Below are positions 55,466 to 64,000 of a stretch of DNA of 64,000 bases, one piece after another. Origin of the DNA: Pantoea ananatis LMG 2665 (lineage in GTDB: Bacteria; Pseudomonadota; Gammaproteobacteria; Enterobacterales; Enterobacteriaceae); assembly GCF_000710035.2 (NCBI RefSeq), contig NZ_JMJJ01000001.1:1-64000 (forward strand), written 5' to 3'. The translations under genes were made by a program, and so were the position numbers. A model generated the notes under the pieces. It worked only from the letters and a program-made list of their open reading frames with translations. It did no database searches and was not told where the DNA came from. Position 1 is the first letter of the stretch; each line of letters opens with the position of its first letter.

Positions 55466-55620
55466 GCCGCTGCCGGGCACAGGACAGGGCGGTAACGGGA
55501 TGATTTTGCTGAATGCTGCACGCGTCGCATAACGCCCGTCATCACTGCACGGATAAAGCCCGACGTCAGCCGGGCTGGCGATATCCGTAAAACCTGATGC
55601 CAGGGATTGGCACGGCAGAA

Positions 55621-58110
55621 TTACAAGGGGAGTTCGTGGCTGTCGCCGGAAATTGTCCAGCTGTCAGGATCCAGTAACCGCCCCTGCCCGAAAACACAGC
55701 CGTTTGGCTGGAAAAACACCTCGCCATATTGCGGATCGTTGACGTAAAAAGTGCCGTCTTCGCGCCGCTCAACGGTGAGCTGTGCAAATCGCGCCTCAAA
55801 ATCCGCCAGGTTATCCAGCCGCGGATCGTCATTCAGGCGAATCAGCCAGCAGGTTTCCTGCCCCGGCAAGCGGACTTCACAGTGCTGTGTCGGGCCATGA
55901 GCGATCCGCTGGAACGCGCGGTTGCCGGAGATCTGTACCATACCTTTACCACTGCGCAGCAGAATGCGTTTATCGTAGCAACGCACGTCATCAAAATAGC
56001 GCTGCGGCAGCCAGGCGTGAGAAAAATCAGGCTGCCCTTCATGAACACGAAACAGAACGATCGCCAGGCCGCGATATTGCTGCACGCGCGGTAGCGTGCC
56101 ACATCCTCCCCAGTAGGAAGGCCGCCCGAAGCCACTGTGCAGGCGTTCACCCGGATGGTTGATCCAGATCTGCGCCTCCGGCGTCTCGCCGATCCTCAGA
56201 TGAATCGGGGTTTCCTGATAGCCCCATTCGCCCCAGCGGTATCCGGCAAGGGAACCCATTGCCACGTCACGGGTTTTATAGTGGTAAAGGCGCGCAATGC
56301 GGTTAAGCCCCTGAGCGAAATACCATTCCAGCGCGCTGTCATCTTGCCATACCGCCACCTTTGCCAGTTCAGGTGAGAGCGTTAGTTTGCCCTGCTTTAA
56401 CAGTAGCGCCAGCTGCGGTAAGGCATGAAAGCGACAGCCAACGTTGCCTTTGCCCCACAACAGGCGCGAGATAGCGGACAGCTCCAGCGAGCGACCTGCG
56501 CGCAGCGTGTGCTCGTATGAACGACCTTGCGATGCGGTGAGCATGCCCTGATGGCTGGATCGTGCAATCTGCTCCAGCAGGCGGAGGATAGCGCGCTGGC
56601 TGCGGGCAACGATTTCGGCATCCGGTGCCAGGGCGGCGAGGGCGGTTAATCCCTTGAGATCGATAGGGAAGTAAGGCGCGGAATTCCATTCGGCCATCTC
56701 GCATTGTTCAAAGTGATCCAGCCATGCCAGCACGCGCTGACGGCCTGCCTCTGCCTGATCGCTGCCCAGGCGGCCGGATCGCACAAAGGTTTTATCCGGA
56801 AAGGTGCTTCCCGCCAGGTAGGCGGCGGTATGAAACAGCAGCGCGTGGTTTTCAGAAAAATACCACTGCACGTCATTTCCCGGCTCATCCATCCAGTAAC
56901 GAAAGGCTAAAATCGCCCGATCCATTTTCTCGCGAACGGGAGCGGCAATGCGATCCGCCCACTGGATCCGACACCACAGCAGCGGTACAAGCGTAAAGTC
57001 GGCGCAGTCATGGCAATCTTCAACCGGTGTTAAAACGCCCTCCAGCATGTTCTGGGTTTCGGTGTCATCCCTCCCGCAGGCTAGCCGGGCCAGCGCTTTT
57101 ACGCTGCTGTATTCGCCGTGCAGGGCAACATGCATCAGCGCTTCGTCTGCACGCGCGTCTGCCGTTTTCGGCACCTGCGCCTGTTGCTCTGCATGGCAGA
57201 TCTCCACGCCCAGGGTGCGCCTGATATGAAAGTTGTCTTTTTCCATGCTGATAACGAAATGACGAAAATCAGCCGGCAACGCGTCGCTTTCGGCAATCTC
57301 TGCCACCGTTTCGCCTTGATGTAAAACCGCGTTGATCAGTACGGGCTGGTCTAGCGAAATAAAGTCGCCCTGCACGCGGATATTCAGGTTCAGCGTTTCC
57401 GGGGCTGGGATTGGGAAGCACAGGCGAACGGTGCCGCCTGTGTAGGTCGGCTGTTCAAACGCCATGCCTTCGAGCAGGGCTTCCATTTGCCGCACCCGAT
57501 CTGCCTCAATCGGTGTTGCCAGTGCCACCTGCAGCGGCGCACCTTCAACATAGTCCAGTTGAAAAAAGAAGCGCACATCGCGTTCGGCCAGGTCATCGAA
57601 CCAGACCGCGATAGCGTTCACTCCGGCATCCAGCATGAGCGCGAACTCAACGGTGCTTTCCAGATTACGCTGATAGTCTGCCTGCCATGCCACATCACCG
57701 CCGTTCAGCGTAATACAGGCGGCACCGCAGGTGGTCAGCCGAAAACGGTACAGGCCACCTTGTTCCGCAACAAGGTAGGTTTCTGCCTGAGCGCCGATGC
57801 GCGTGGCCCGGAACCAGAAACCTGATAAATCGACCCGATCGGAACCAAAAGGGAACCACCAGTTTTTCAGGGTAGTATCGCCGAAAGGAGTGGGCTTTTT
57901 TCCGGCATAGTGTTGCTGAAACTGCGTACGACAGGGATAGGTATGGGGAATAAAGTTTTTATGTTGGCTCAGAAAGAAAAACGGATCCATTTCACCGGAC
58001 ATCGGCGCATTGGGCACATCATAGCGCTGTGAAGAAATCGCGGATAACTGCCAGTAGCGAACGGCTTCATTCTGGTTAAGGGGGAAGTAACAATAATGGT
58101 TCTGGTCCAT
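55621..58110 (-). CDS. large unrecognised protein, likely carbohydrate-active
   Basis: An 829-residue protein that I do not recognise. Residues about 60-230 read as a beta-sandwich with a sugar-binding look (GGLYRFRLTTCGAACITL, NLESTVEFALMLDAGVNAI). The middle (about 330-640) is helical, with many Trp/His/Asp, like an (alpha/alpha)6 toroid (EWYFAQGLNRIARLYHYKT, WYFSENHALLFHTAAYL). The end (650-829) is beta-rich. No signal peptide is seen, so it is cytoplasmic. The ATG at 58110 has AGGAG nine bases upstream, 29 bases after the GH105 gene. Next to GH105 and kduID it should act on an oligosaccharide, as a glycosidase or lyase. Confidence 0.75.
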   Translation of the reverse strand: MDQNHYCYFPLNQNEAVRYWQLSAISSQRYDVPNAPMSGEMDPFFFLSQHKNFIPHTYPCRTQFQQHYAGKKPTPFGDTTLKNWWFPFGSDRVDLSGFWFRATRIGAQAETYLVAEQGGLYRFRLTTCGAACITLNGGDVAWQADYQRNLESTVEFALMLDAGVNAIAVWFDDLAERDVRFFFQLDYVEGAPLQVALATPIEADRVRQMEALLEGMAFEQPTYTGGTVRLCFPIPAPETLNLNIRVQGDFISLDQPVLINAVLHQGETVAEIAESDALPADFRHFVISMEKDNFHIRRTLGVEICHAEQQAQVPKTADARADEALMHVALHGEYSSVKALARLACGRDDTETQNMLEGVLTPVEDCHDCADFTLVPLLWCRIQWADRIAAPVREKMDRAILAFRYWMDEPGNDVQWYFSENHALLFHTAAYLAGSTFPDKTFVRSGRLGSDQAEAGRQRVLAWLDHFEQCEMAEWNSAPYFPIDLKGLTALAALAPDAEIVARSQRAILRLLEQIARSSHQGMLTASQGRSYEHTLRAGRSLELSAISRLLWGKGNVGCRFHALPQLALLLKQGKLTLSPELAKVAVWQDDSALEWYFAQGLNRIARLYHYKTRDVAMGSLAGYRWGEWGYQETPIHLRIGETPEAQIWINHPGERLHSGFGRPSYWGGCGTLPRVQQYRGLAIVLFRVHEGQPDFSHAWLPQRYFDDVRCYDKRILLRSGKGMVQISGNRAFQRIAHGPTQHCEVRLPGQETCWLIRLNDDPRLDNLADFEARFAQLTVERREDGTFYVNDPQYGEVFFQPNGCVFGQGRLLDPDSWTISGDSHELPL

Positions 58111-58139
58111 GATGATATTCTCCTGGTGTCGACGTCCTG

Positions 58140-59219
58140 TTATTTTTTTAAATGTCTTAACCCTTCGGTCAGGCATAAAATAGCCAGCGCCTGGCCATAA
58201 CCGGTTGGCTGTAGCGGAATGTCTTTATAGAACTGCAGGGTTCTTCCCATGCGTGTGCCATAAGAGACGTTGTGGACTGTGCCGCTGCTGTCAATATTTC
58301 GCCGTACCGCGCCCTGGGCTTGTAAACCTGCCTGCAACCAACGTTCATCGCCATAGCCAAGACGAACGCCTTTTAATAAGCCATAGCCAAATCCGGCGGT
58401 AGCCGATATTTCTTCATAGCTGTCTGGATGGTCGAGCAGCGTGTGCCATGCACCGCTCTCAGATTGCAGCGTGATTAATGAATTAATTTGCGTTTTCAGG
58501 CATTCGAGTAAATAGTCACGGACCCCGCCGCGAAGCTGGGTCAGTTCCAGAAACTCAATAATGCCGACGGTTATCCAGGCATTTCCCCGCGCCCAGCGGG
58601 CCTGAGCAAAATGGCTCTTCTCGGCAAAGCTCCAGCCGTGAAACCATAAACCGGTCTGCGGATCGTTAAGATAACGGGCATGCAGTAAAAACTGGCGTAC
58701 GGCCTCATCGACCAGCGCCTGTCGTCCGGAGGCCACACCGTAATGGCCGAGAAACAGCACCACCATAAACAGTGTGTCATCCCATATCTCCATGGGGTTA
58801 ATGCCGTCGGACACCACGTGCTGGAAGCCTTGTTCCGGGGTACGCGGCAGCTCTGTCATCACCCTGTCGGCCCAGCTATCCAGCACCGCTTGATAATGTG
58901 GTGCCCGGTTATGTGCCCACAACAGAGATAACGGCAGCATGGGGGCGGTGGTATTAATATTTAACGGGGGCAGGCCTTTTTGAATATTTTGCTGAAACCA
59001 GTTTTCAATGATTTGGTAAATATCGTCGCGACGGGTCAACTCCCATAATCTCACCAGACCAAACAGGCCAACGCCCTGCGGCCATTCCCAGTGAGCAAAT
59101 GAGATGTAATCCCCCGCTGTGCCATCCATATTGGGTTCGTTAAATTTCCCTTCGTCTTTTAGCTGTGTAAATCCATTCAGTAACAGATCAAGTTGGCGGG
59201 CTGTTGATAATAATTCCAT
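58140..59219 (-). CDS. GH105-family unsaturated uronyl hydrolase
   Basis: A 359-residue (alpha/alpha)6-barrel glycoside hydrolase of the GH105 (YteR/RhiN-like) family. The catalytic aspartate lies in EIWDDTLFMVVLF (about D147/D148). Further marks are the W-rich SFAHWEWPQGVGLFGL near residue 40, GLWFHGWS, and ARGNAWITVGI. These enzymes release 4-deoxy-unsaturated uronate from oligosaccharides made by pectate or rhamnogalacturonan lyases. The unsaturated uronate (DKI) is then handled by KduI and KduD, encoded just upstream. It lacks a signal peptide, so it acts in the cytoplasm. Confidence 0.85.
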   Translation of the reverse strand: MELLSTARQLDLLLNGFTQLKDEGKFNEPNMDGTAGDYISFAHWEWPQGVGLFGLVRLWELTRRDDIYQIIENWFQQNIQKGLPPLNINTTAPMLPLSLLWAHNRAPHYQAVLDSWADRVMTELPRTPEQGFQHVVSDGINPMEIWDDTLFMVVLFLGHYGVASGRQALVDEAVRQFLLHARYLNDPQTGLWFHGWSFAEKSHFAQARWARGNAWITVGIIEFLELTQLRGGVRDYLLECLKTQINSLITLQSESGAWHTLLDHPDSYEEISATAGFGYGLLKGVRLGYGDERWLQAGLQAQGAVRRNIDSSGTVHNVSYGTRMGRTLQFYKDIPLQPTGYGQALAILCLTEGLRHLKK

Positions 59220-59601
59220 TATATTTCCCTCAATGCTGTATAAATCCTTACTCGTTTTTTATATTTCTGTGATTATTCACTGTAACCTTGACGTCCTTAT
59301 TCGCCTCGACAGGCGGGAATAACGGTTATCCATAAGTTTCTCTGGGAAATGAAATCCCATGACGTCATCATTATCGGCTGGCCTTAAGAAGCCAGTTTTA
59401 CATTAACCAGATATGTTGACTTATTCATACGGTTGGCGTTCAGGGTCACTATTCTGGCCTCAATCATTATTCTTTCTCATAAGAGAGTAAAACCGGCTTT
59501 AATGATGCGATTGCCTGCCTGATTAATCGGGCTGCCTGCCATCATTATTCACGCATAACGACAGGCTCGCCCGGGCAGACGTAAAGGCTTAATGCTCAGC
59601 C
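59220..59601. other. intergenic region between kduD and the GH105 operon
   Basis: About 380 bases with no gene. It holds the GH105 promoter; a stem TTATTC...GAATAA with an inner GCC/GGC pair lies at 59297-59322. A short hairpin CTGGC/GCCAG followed by TTTT is at about 59380-59400. Confidence 0.4.
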
Positions 59602-60363
59602 TTAACGCGAGAGCCAGCCGCCATCGACGGCAATCGTATAGCCATTCATATAGTCAGAAGCCCGTGAGGCAAGAAATACCACCGGCCCCATCAGGTCCTC
59701 TGGTTTTCCCCAGCGACCGGCGGGAATGCGATCGAGGATTTCGGCACTTCGCTTTGCATCAGCGCGCAGTTGCTGTGTGTTATCGGTTGCCATATAGCCC
59801 GGGGCAATTGCGTTGACATTAATACGGTGCTTCGCCCACTCGTTGGCCAGCAAGCGAGTTATGCCCATTACGCCACTTTTAGACGCGGTGTAAGAAGGCA
59901 CGCGGATCCCGCCCTGAAAAGAGAGCATTGAGGCGATGTTGATGATCTTGCCCCCATTCCCTTGGGCAATAAAATGTCGGGCGGCGGCCTGCGACATAAA
60001 GAACAGGCTCTTGATATTCAGATCCATCACATCATCCCAGTCCTGTTCGCTGAAGTTGATGGCATCCTCACGGCGAATCATGCCCGCGTTATTCACCAGA
60101 ATATCAATGCGGTCAAAGCAGGCGATGGCGCTGTCCAGCAGGGCAGGAATAGCATCAATGTTACGCAAATCAGCTTTCAGGCTAAGGAAGCGACGTCCCA
60201 GCGCGGTCACCTGTTTAATCGTTTCGTCGGGTTCAACCTGATTAATACCAACAATATTGCAACCGGCTTCAGCCAGTCCCAATGCCATAGCCTGACCCAG
60301 GCCGGTATTGCAGCCCGAAACCACCGCGATTTTGTCCTGAAGAGAAAACGCATTCAGTATCAT
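59602..60363 (-). CDS. kduD: 2-dehydro-3-deoxy-D-gluconate 5-dehydrogenase KduD
   Basis: A 253-residue short-chain dehydrogenase that follows E. coli KduD almost throughout (MILNAFSLQDKIAVVSGCNTG; GGKIINIASMLSFQGGIRVP; LDRIPAGRWGKPEDLMGP). NAD-binding GCNTGLGQ and catalytic S, Y and K (SYTASKSG) are present. It reduces 2,5-diketo-3-deoxygluconate to KDG in hexuronate and pectin breakdown. It follows kduI by 55 bases on the minus strand and is presumably co-transcribed under KdgR control. Confidence 0.95.
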   Translation of the reverse strand: MILNAFSLQDKIAVVSGCNTGLGQAMALGLAEAGCNIVGINQVEPDETIKQVTALGRRFLSLKADLRNIDAIPALLDSAIACFDRIDILVNNAGMIRREDAINFSEQDWDDVMDLNIKSLFFMSQAAARHFIAQGNGGKIINIASMLSFQGGIRVPSYTASKSGVMGITRLLANEWAKHRINVNAIAPGYMATDNTQQLRADAKRSAEILDRIPAGRWGKPEDLMGPVVFLASRASDYMNGYTIAVDGGWLSR

Positions 60364-60418
60364 GTGGACTCCTTATTCACGCGCTACCTGCTTCTGACAG
60401 GCGGCGCATTGGTGAGGA

Positions 60419-61255
60419 TTAGCGCAGATCCTTGACCGATACGTGGTCCATATCATCAAACACCTGGTTTTCACCGACTGTTCCCCAGATAAAGGTATAG
60501 GCTTTCGTACCGACACCTGAATGGATCGACCAGGCCGGTGAAATGACCGCCTGCTCGTTGTGAACCAGAAGATGACGCGTTTCCTGCGGCTCACCCATCA
60601 TATGAAAAACGCAGGCATCATCATCCATATTGAAATAGAGATAGACTTCCATACGGCGTTCATGGGTATGACACGGCATGGTATTCCAGAGGTTGCCGGG
60701 TTCAAGCTGCGTTAACCCCATACTGAGCTGGCAGGTTTCCAGCACGTCAGGAACCAGATACTTGTTGATCGTTCGGCGATTGCTCGTGAGGTTATCGCCG
60801 AGCGTGACGGCAGCGGCATCGCCAGCCGTCACTTTGCGGATGGGCAATGTTTTATGCGCCGGTGCGCAGTTGTAATAAAACTTCGCGGGGCGATGTGGGG
60901 CCAGGCTGCTGAACAGGACTTCTCGGGCACCTTTGCCGATATACAGCGCTTCACGATGACCGATCTCATAGTCTTCGCCATCAATGGTGACCTGACCGGG
61001 CCCGCCGATATTAATCATGCCGAGTTCGCGACGCTCCAGAAAATAGCTGACGCCAAGTTGCTTACCCACATCGTTACCTATCGCGACAGCCTGGCCGACC
61101 GGCATCACGCCGCCAACAATGATACGGTCGATATGGCTGTACACCATGGTGAACTCATCGGGCACAAAGATCTTCTCAATCAAGAATTCATCGCGTAATC
61201 CTTGTGTATCCAGCGCGTTGGCGTGGGCGCTATGAATGCTTTGTCTGACTTCCAC
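60419..61255 (-). CDS. kduI: 5-dehydro-4-deoxy-D-glucuronate isomerase KduI
   Basis: A 278-residue cupin isomerase that matches KduI in length and motifs: [40 protein letters not shown] and the zinc-site run [16 protein letters not shown]. It converts 5-keto-4-deoxyuronate to 2,5-diketo-3-deoxygluconate, the step before KduD. First gene of the kduID unit; a KdgR-like palindrome lies about 105 bases upstream. Confidence 0.96.
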   Translation of the reverse strand: MEVRQSIHSAHANALDTQGLRDEFLIEKIFVPDEFTMVYSHIDRIIVGGVMPVGQAVAIGNDVGKQLGVSYFLERRELGMINIGGPGQVTIDGEDYEIGHREALYIGKGAREVLFSSLAPHRPAKFYYNCAPAHKTLPIRKVTAGDAAAVTLGDNLTSNRRTINKYLVPDVLETCQLSMGLTQLEPGNLWNTMPCHTHERRMEVYLYFNMDDDACVFHMMGEPQETRHLLVHNEQAVISPAWSIHSGVGTKAYTFIWGTVGENQVFDDMDHVSVKDLR

Positions 61256-61676
61256 GTTAACCTCCCGTTAGTGGTGCAAGTAAATTTATTCAGTAATGAA
61301 TTAAAACAGCATGAATTCATTTTTGTGCATCCTATTCGGCAAAAAATCTCTTTTCAATTAAAATTGAAACAATGTTTTATTTTTAAATTGAATTGGTGAG
61401 ATGGCTCTGTTTTTTTTTGGGTGAATTAATGATTTTTGTAAGTGTAATAGCTAACTTTGCAGCATTCTTCTTATTTTTTAAAAGTAGTGTATTAGGACGG
61501 TTTTATTTAATTGTTAATTTAAATAAGTACTATCCGAAGGGGAAGAGAAAGTTCATTAAAGGGAGGGGTATATGATGTTAAATTTTCTATTTATAAAGTT
61601 AATTTTTGAAAGAAAGTCCTTTTTCCTGTCAGGGCCCCATGCAAGGGGCCATATATTTAAATTAGGTAAATTTTCA
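61256..61676. other. intergenic region upstream of kduI
   Basis: About 420 AT-rich bases. The KdgR-like operator is listed separately. At 61633-61650 GGCCCC/GGGGCC forms a 6-bp stem with a 6-base loop downstream of the membrane-protein gene. Two short AT-rich frames on the plus strand (61393-61575, 61572-61802) are not convincing. Confidence 0.5.
61361..61384. promoter_or_regulatory. KdgR-like operator upstream of kduI
   Basis: AAATTGAAACAATGTTTTATTT closely follows the KdgR consensus, in which GAAAC and GTTTC arms flank three bases. A second AT-rich palindrome (TTTCAATT-AAAATTGAAA) overlaps its left side. Binding by KdgR, which is released by KDG, would repress kduID when no uronate is present. 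Confidence 0.7.
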
Positions 61677-62273
61677 CTATCGGAAAGCGGTTGTTTTTCT
61701 TTGCAAGTCCAACTGTTTTCTCCAGGCTCGATTGTGAAGAATAAAAGCGCAGGACTTATAAAACATCTCGCTATTAAGACACTTAAGAGCGATCAAACTT
61801 AACCCGATGCTTAATAATGCGCCAGTAAAAGAAAGAGAGTAATTATTGTTGCCGCTTATTGATGAAATCATAGTGATAAGTAGAAAAAATAAAGCGGTAA
61901 TCAATGCCAGAATTAATATGAAAATATAAGCCCTTAGCGCCAAATATATTCCGCGCGAAACCATCATCATTGTCGTAAACAATACGAGTACATAGATAAA
62001 GGCTGCGGCAATAATAGCGATAAAAACGGCGTGTTGTTCCCATCCCATCAGGTCATAGATAAATAACCAGAATGAAAATTGAGGCAGGGAAAAACTGATC
62101 ACAGTAAGCACCATACTAATGATTAATGGTACGCCAAAGGTATGTAATCCAATTGGTATGCCCATTTTTTCTTTCATATCATCTTTAATGCTCTCTAGTT
62201 CATCAACACCACTAACCTCTATTTTTTTATTTGTTTTTTCGCTTAATTTGATTATTTTATTAATGTATTTCAT
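61677..62273 (-). CDS. polytopic membrane protein, candidate immunity partner
   Basis: A 198-residue membrane protein with a charged N-terminal 40 residues and about four or five helices (near 45-65, 80-105, 115-140, 148-165). I do not recognise a family. It starts 9 bases after the stop of the preceding 319-residue gene on the same strand. Small polytopic proteins often sit directly downstream of pore-forming type VI effectors as immunity proteins. That role is inferred only from order and topology. Confidence 0.6.
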   Translation of the reverse strand: MKYINKIIKLSEKTNKKIEVSGVDELESIKDDMKEKMGIPIGLHTFGVPLIISMVLTVISFSLPQFSFWLFIYDLMGWEQHAVFIAIIAAAFIYVLVLFTTMMMVSRGIYLALRAYIFILILALITALFFLLITMISSISGNNNYSLSFTGALLSIGLSLIALKCLNSEMFYKSCAFILHNRAWRKQLDLQRKTTAFR

Positions 62274-62282
62274 TTTTATAAC

Positions 62283-63242
62283 TTATGTAGAGGAAAGTGA
62301 CTGAATAACGCCGATAACATACTTTCCCGATTGAACAATGTTTTGTGGATTTCTTAATGTGCCTGTCAACGCACTACCAGCAAACGCCGATGAATTAACC
62401 AGCGCTGACGTTAATTCGCGCTGCAGAGATTTTTGTATAGCCTCAGCAGGGTAACGTTTAGGGTAAACACCAGCTTTCATCGCTGCCTTAATACCCCCGT
62501 TTGAAATACCGGGATTTTGAGCGCGTATTATTTCTTCTGTAATTCTTTTTCTCTCAGCGCGACTTAACGTTTTAAGCCATTCGAAGGCCTTTGCAGAAGA
62601 GGATGCTTTCATTACCTTGTATGTTTCAATTGCGCTCTTCAGACCGGCTCCCGCTCCTGCAAGCGATATCACATCCAGCGCAGTCGTTGTTGCAACGTAC
62701 CAGGATTGTGAATCAAGCCACGCGACATAATCTTCGTTGCCTTCATAGATAGCATACAACCGTGCAGTGCCGATAGCGCATTGCATACCTGTAGCCAATC
62801 CGCCTGCGATAATCATACCCGCGACAACACCCGATGCGCCTGCTGTCAATGGCACGGCTGCAGCAGAACCAAATGCAAGGAATCCCGTCACCACTAGAGC
62901 ACCACATGAAAACATCGTCGATGTAATCTCGCTAGCCAATGACGGTTTGCTAAGCGTTTCCGTCAGCGCCTTTGCAGCAACCTGAGGATTTGTGGCATTA
63001 ACCTTGGTAATGATTACATGGCTCACACTACTCTTGCTGGCTTGAGCGTGACGACGTGAAGGGCGAACAAGCCATTGTTCGCGGCCATCGGAATAGATGA
63101 TGCCCACCTGACTGAAATCCCGCGTGCAATCCAGACGATTGGCCAAAGCGGTGAAATCAATGTCATCCGCGGACACCATGCCCAGACGTCGTGCGATATT
63201 GTAGTCAGGAAGGTTGTTTGAAGACTGTCCTGGTAAGGCCAT
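62283..63242 (-). CDS. putative membrane-active effector-like protein
   Basis: A 319-residue protein. Residues 1-75 are soluble, with a SDGREQWLVRPSRRHA segment that resembles the N-terminal part of some T6SS effector-like proteins. Residues about 105-170 are strongly hydrophobic and glycine/alanine-rich (SCGALVVTGFLAFGSAAAV, MIIAGGLATGMQCAIG), like a pair of pore-forming helices. The remaining 150 residues are helical. No signal peptide is present. Together with the following membrane protein it looks like a pore-forming effector and its immunity. No VgrG or PAAR gene is nearby, so the class is a guess. Confidence 0.6.
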   Translation of the reverse strand: MALPGQSSNNLPDYNIARRLGMVSADDIDFTALANRLDCTRDFSQVGIIYSDGREQWLVRPSRRHAQASKSSVSHVIITKVNATNPQVAAKALTETLSKPSLASEITSTMFSCGALVVTGFLAFGSAAAVPLTAGASGVVAGMIIAGGLATGMQCAIGTARLYAIYEGNEDYVAWLDSQSWYVATTTALDVISLAGAGAGLKSAIETYKVMKASSSAKAFEWLKTLSRAERKRITEEIIRAQNPGISNGGIKAAMKAGVYPKRYPAEAIQKSLQRELTSALVNSSAFAGSALTGTLRNPQNIVQSGKYVIGVIQSLSST

Positions 63243-63633
63243 TAGCTCACTCCTTGCTGATGAAAACCGGATTGCGAAGCGTCAAGGGTAAAGCGCAGCG
63301 GAAACGAATTAATTAAGAATAGTCTTAATGATCCATTAGAGCCATCAATGTGTTACTGCCCCCGTCCTTGTCAGTCATCCCTTTGTCAGAAGTCTGTTGC
63401 TTATCAAGTGATTAATCCGGCTTTACATTTCATGACAATCCAGCATGTCCAGGAGGCGACTTGTTTACAGGGCGCTCGGTTAAACGCCTTTTTTCAGCCA
63501 AACGGGTCAAACTCGGCCTACATAATATGTTGCTTTAATGTGGCAGAAAGGTTTAAAACTATTGTGCAGGAATTGATCAAATGCTTGAGTTTTTTTAACC
63601 TCTCCTTTTACTATGTTTGGGATAAACAAAATC
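63243..63633. other. intergenic region with no recognised feature
   Basis: About 390 bases between the effector-like gene and the small lipoprotein gene, containing the promoters for both directions. I see no gene; a short plus-strand frame (63348-63686) overlaps the lipoprotein start and has no family resemblance. Confidence 0.45.
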
Positions 63634-63948
63634 ATGAAAAACAGGGTACTTGTTGCTTTTTCTCTGCTTGCGCTGAGTGGCTGTAGCACGATGTCATCTA
63701 ATGAAGCCATTCCTCCCCTTCAGGCTGAGACTGCAAAAATGCTGGGTCTGAGTTCTTCCGATGAAATCACTGTAACTAATGTATCCGCGACTAAACCAGA
63801 TACCTTGGGCTCTCAAATGCTCTCTTATCGCGCCACTACAGATAAAGGTCGCATTTTTGACTGTCAGTCTCAGATGATCCCCGGGATCCTGGGGCAGGAA
63901 CCCGTTGTTACCGTGCCAAAATGTACACCCGTCAAAGTACATAACTAA
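63634..63948 (+). CDS. small lipoprotein
   Basis: A 104-residue lipoprotein: signal MKNRVLVAFSLLALSGC with lipobox LSGC (Cys 17 lipidated), followed by serine and a roughly 85-residue mature part ending in CTPVKVHN, with two cysteines that may pair. Ser after the lipid cysteine suggests outer-membrane sorting. The ATG at 63634 is chosen because it gives a standard signal; an upstream in-frame ATG adds seven residues. Function unknown. Confidence 0.82.
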   Translation: MKNRVLVAFSLLALSGCSTMSSNEAIPPLQAETAKMLGLSSSDEITVTNVSATKPDTLGSQMLSYRATTDKGRIFDCQSQMIPGILGQEPVVTVPKCTPVKVHN

Positions 63949-63955
63949 AAAGCGT

Positions 63956-63992
63956 TTCCCTGTCTGTCCGTCGGACAGGGAATATCCGTTTT
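63956..63992 (+). terminator. Rho-independent terminator of the small lipoprotein gene
   Basis: TTCCCTGTC (63956-63964) pairs perfectly with GACAGGGAA (63974-63982), 8 bases after the stop codon, followed by TATCCGTTTTATA. Confidence 0.75.
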
Positions 63993-64000
63993 ATATCCAG

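Noticed and set aside
61393..61802. Two short plus-strand frames downstream of the KdgR box
   Set aside because: They are AT-rich, partly antisense to the membrane protein gene, and show no family features.

Overview
The window reads as chromosome of a gamma-proteobacterium of the Enterobacterales, probably an Enterobacteriaceae or Erwiniaceae relative. Supporting signs are KduI and KduD that look close to the E. coli enzymes, a SymE/SymR-type locus, a ydiV-like EAL gene, and a complete aryl polyene (APE) cluster in the order seen in E. coli and Xenorhabdus. The metabolic backbone is moderately GC-rich with tightly packed operons. Several AT-rich islands (about 0.3-4.8 kb, 7.0-14.2 kb and 61.4-63.9 kb) look like acquired or conflict-related DNA.

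Layout. 0.3-3.9 kb: a minus-strand vWA / PP2C phosphatase / protein-kinase triad (TerY-P type, a candidate stress or anti-phage module) with a small downstream gene. 4.4-4.9 kb: a SymE-family toxin with a structured antisense RNA over its start. 5.0-6.7 kb: a DUF4153 membrane protein. 7.05-11.55 kb: a compact five-gene cluster of Fe(II)/2-oxoglutarate oxygenase, SAM methyltransferase, ATP-grasp ligase, EamA exporter and AraC regulator. It looks like a small route to a modified amino acid or dipeptide and is the best candidate for an undescribed system here. 12.5-13.8 kb: orphan Hcp with a Tlde1-like L,D-transpeptidase effector and a small membrane protein as likely immunity. 14.2-17.3 kb: an MCP chemoreceptor between a LysE-family exporter and a broken copy of that exporter's 3' end. 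17.5-18.8 kb: an ExuT-like transporter broken by one extra copy of a 7-bp tandem repeat. 19.5-20.3 kb: a second Tlde1/immunity pair.

20.5-24.6 kb: a sugar-acid operon (DeoR-HTH/PfkB kinase fusion, DHDPS-family lyase, YhcH-family protein, MFS transporter). 25.0-40.2 kb: a lipoprotein gene and the APE operon apeC-apeR plus a phosphopantetheinyl transferase, preceded by a decayed methyltransferase. Most APE genes overlap by a few bases. 40.2-43.6 kb: a glycine-zipper protein, a secreted esterase, a GNAT acetyltransferase and an EAL protein. 44.1-49.9 kb: a five-gene catabolic operon (D-2-hydroxyacid dehydrogenase, class I aldolase, Zn-dehydrogenase, FGGY kinase, ACS-type MFS). 50.2-55.5 kb: an AraC regulator and an APH-fold kinase divergent from an ethanolamine-type permease and an ETNPPL-like class III aminotransferase-fold enzyme, predicting a kinase/phospho-lyase route for ethanolamine or a similar amino alcohol. 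55.6-61.4 kb: an unrecognised 829-residue protein, a GH105 hydrolase, kduD and kduI behind a KdgR-like operator. 61.7-63.95 kb: a putative membrane-acting effector/immunity pair and a small lipoprotein.

Two themes run through the window. One is sugar-acid and uronate catabolism: three ACS-family transporter loci plus kduI/kduD. The other is conflict: TerY-P, SymE, and two or three secreted-effector/immunity pairs. All functions are inferred from sequence reading and memory of families; no database search was run.
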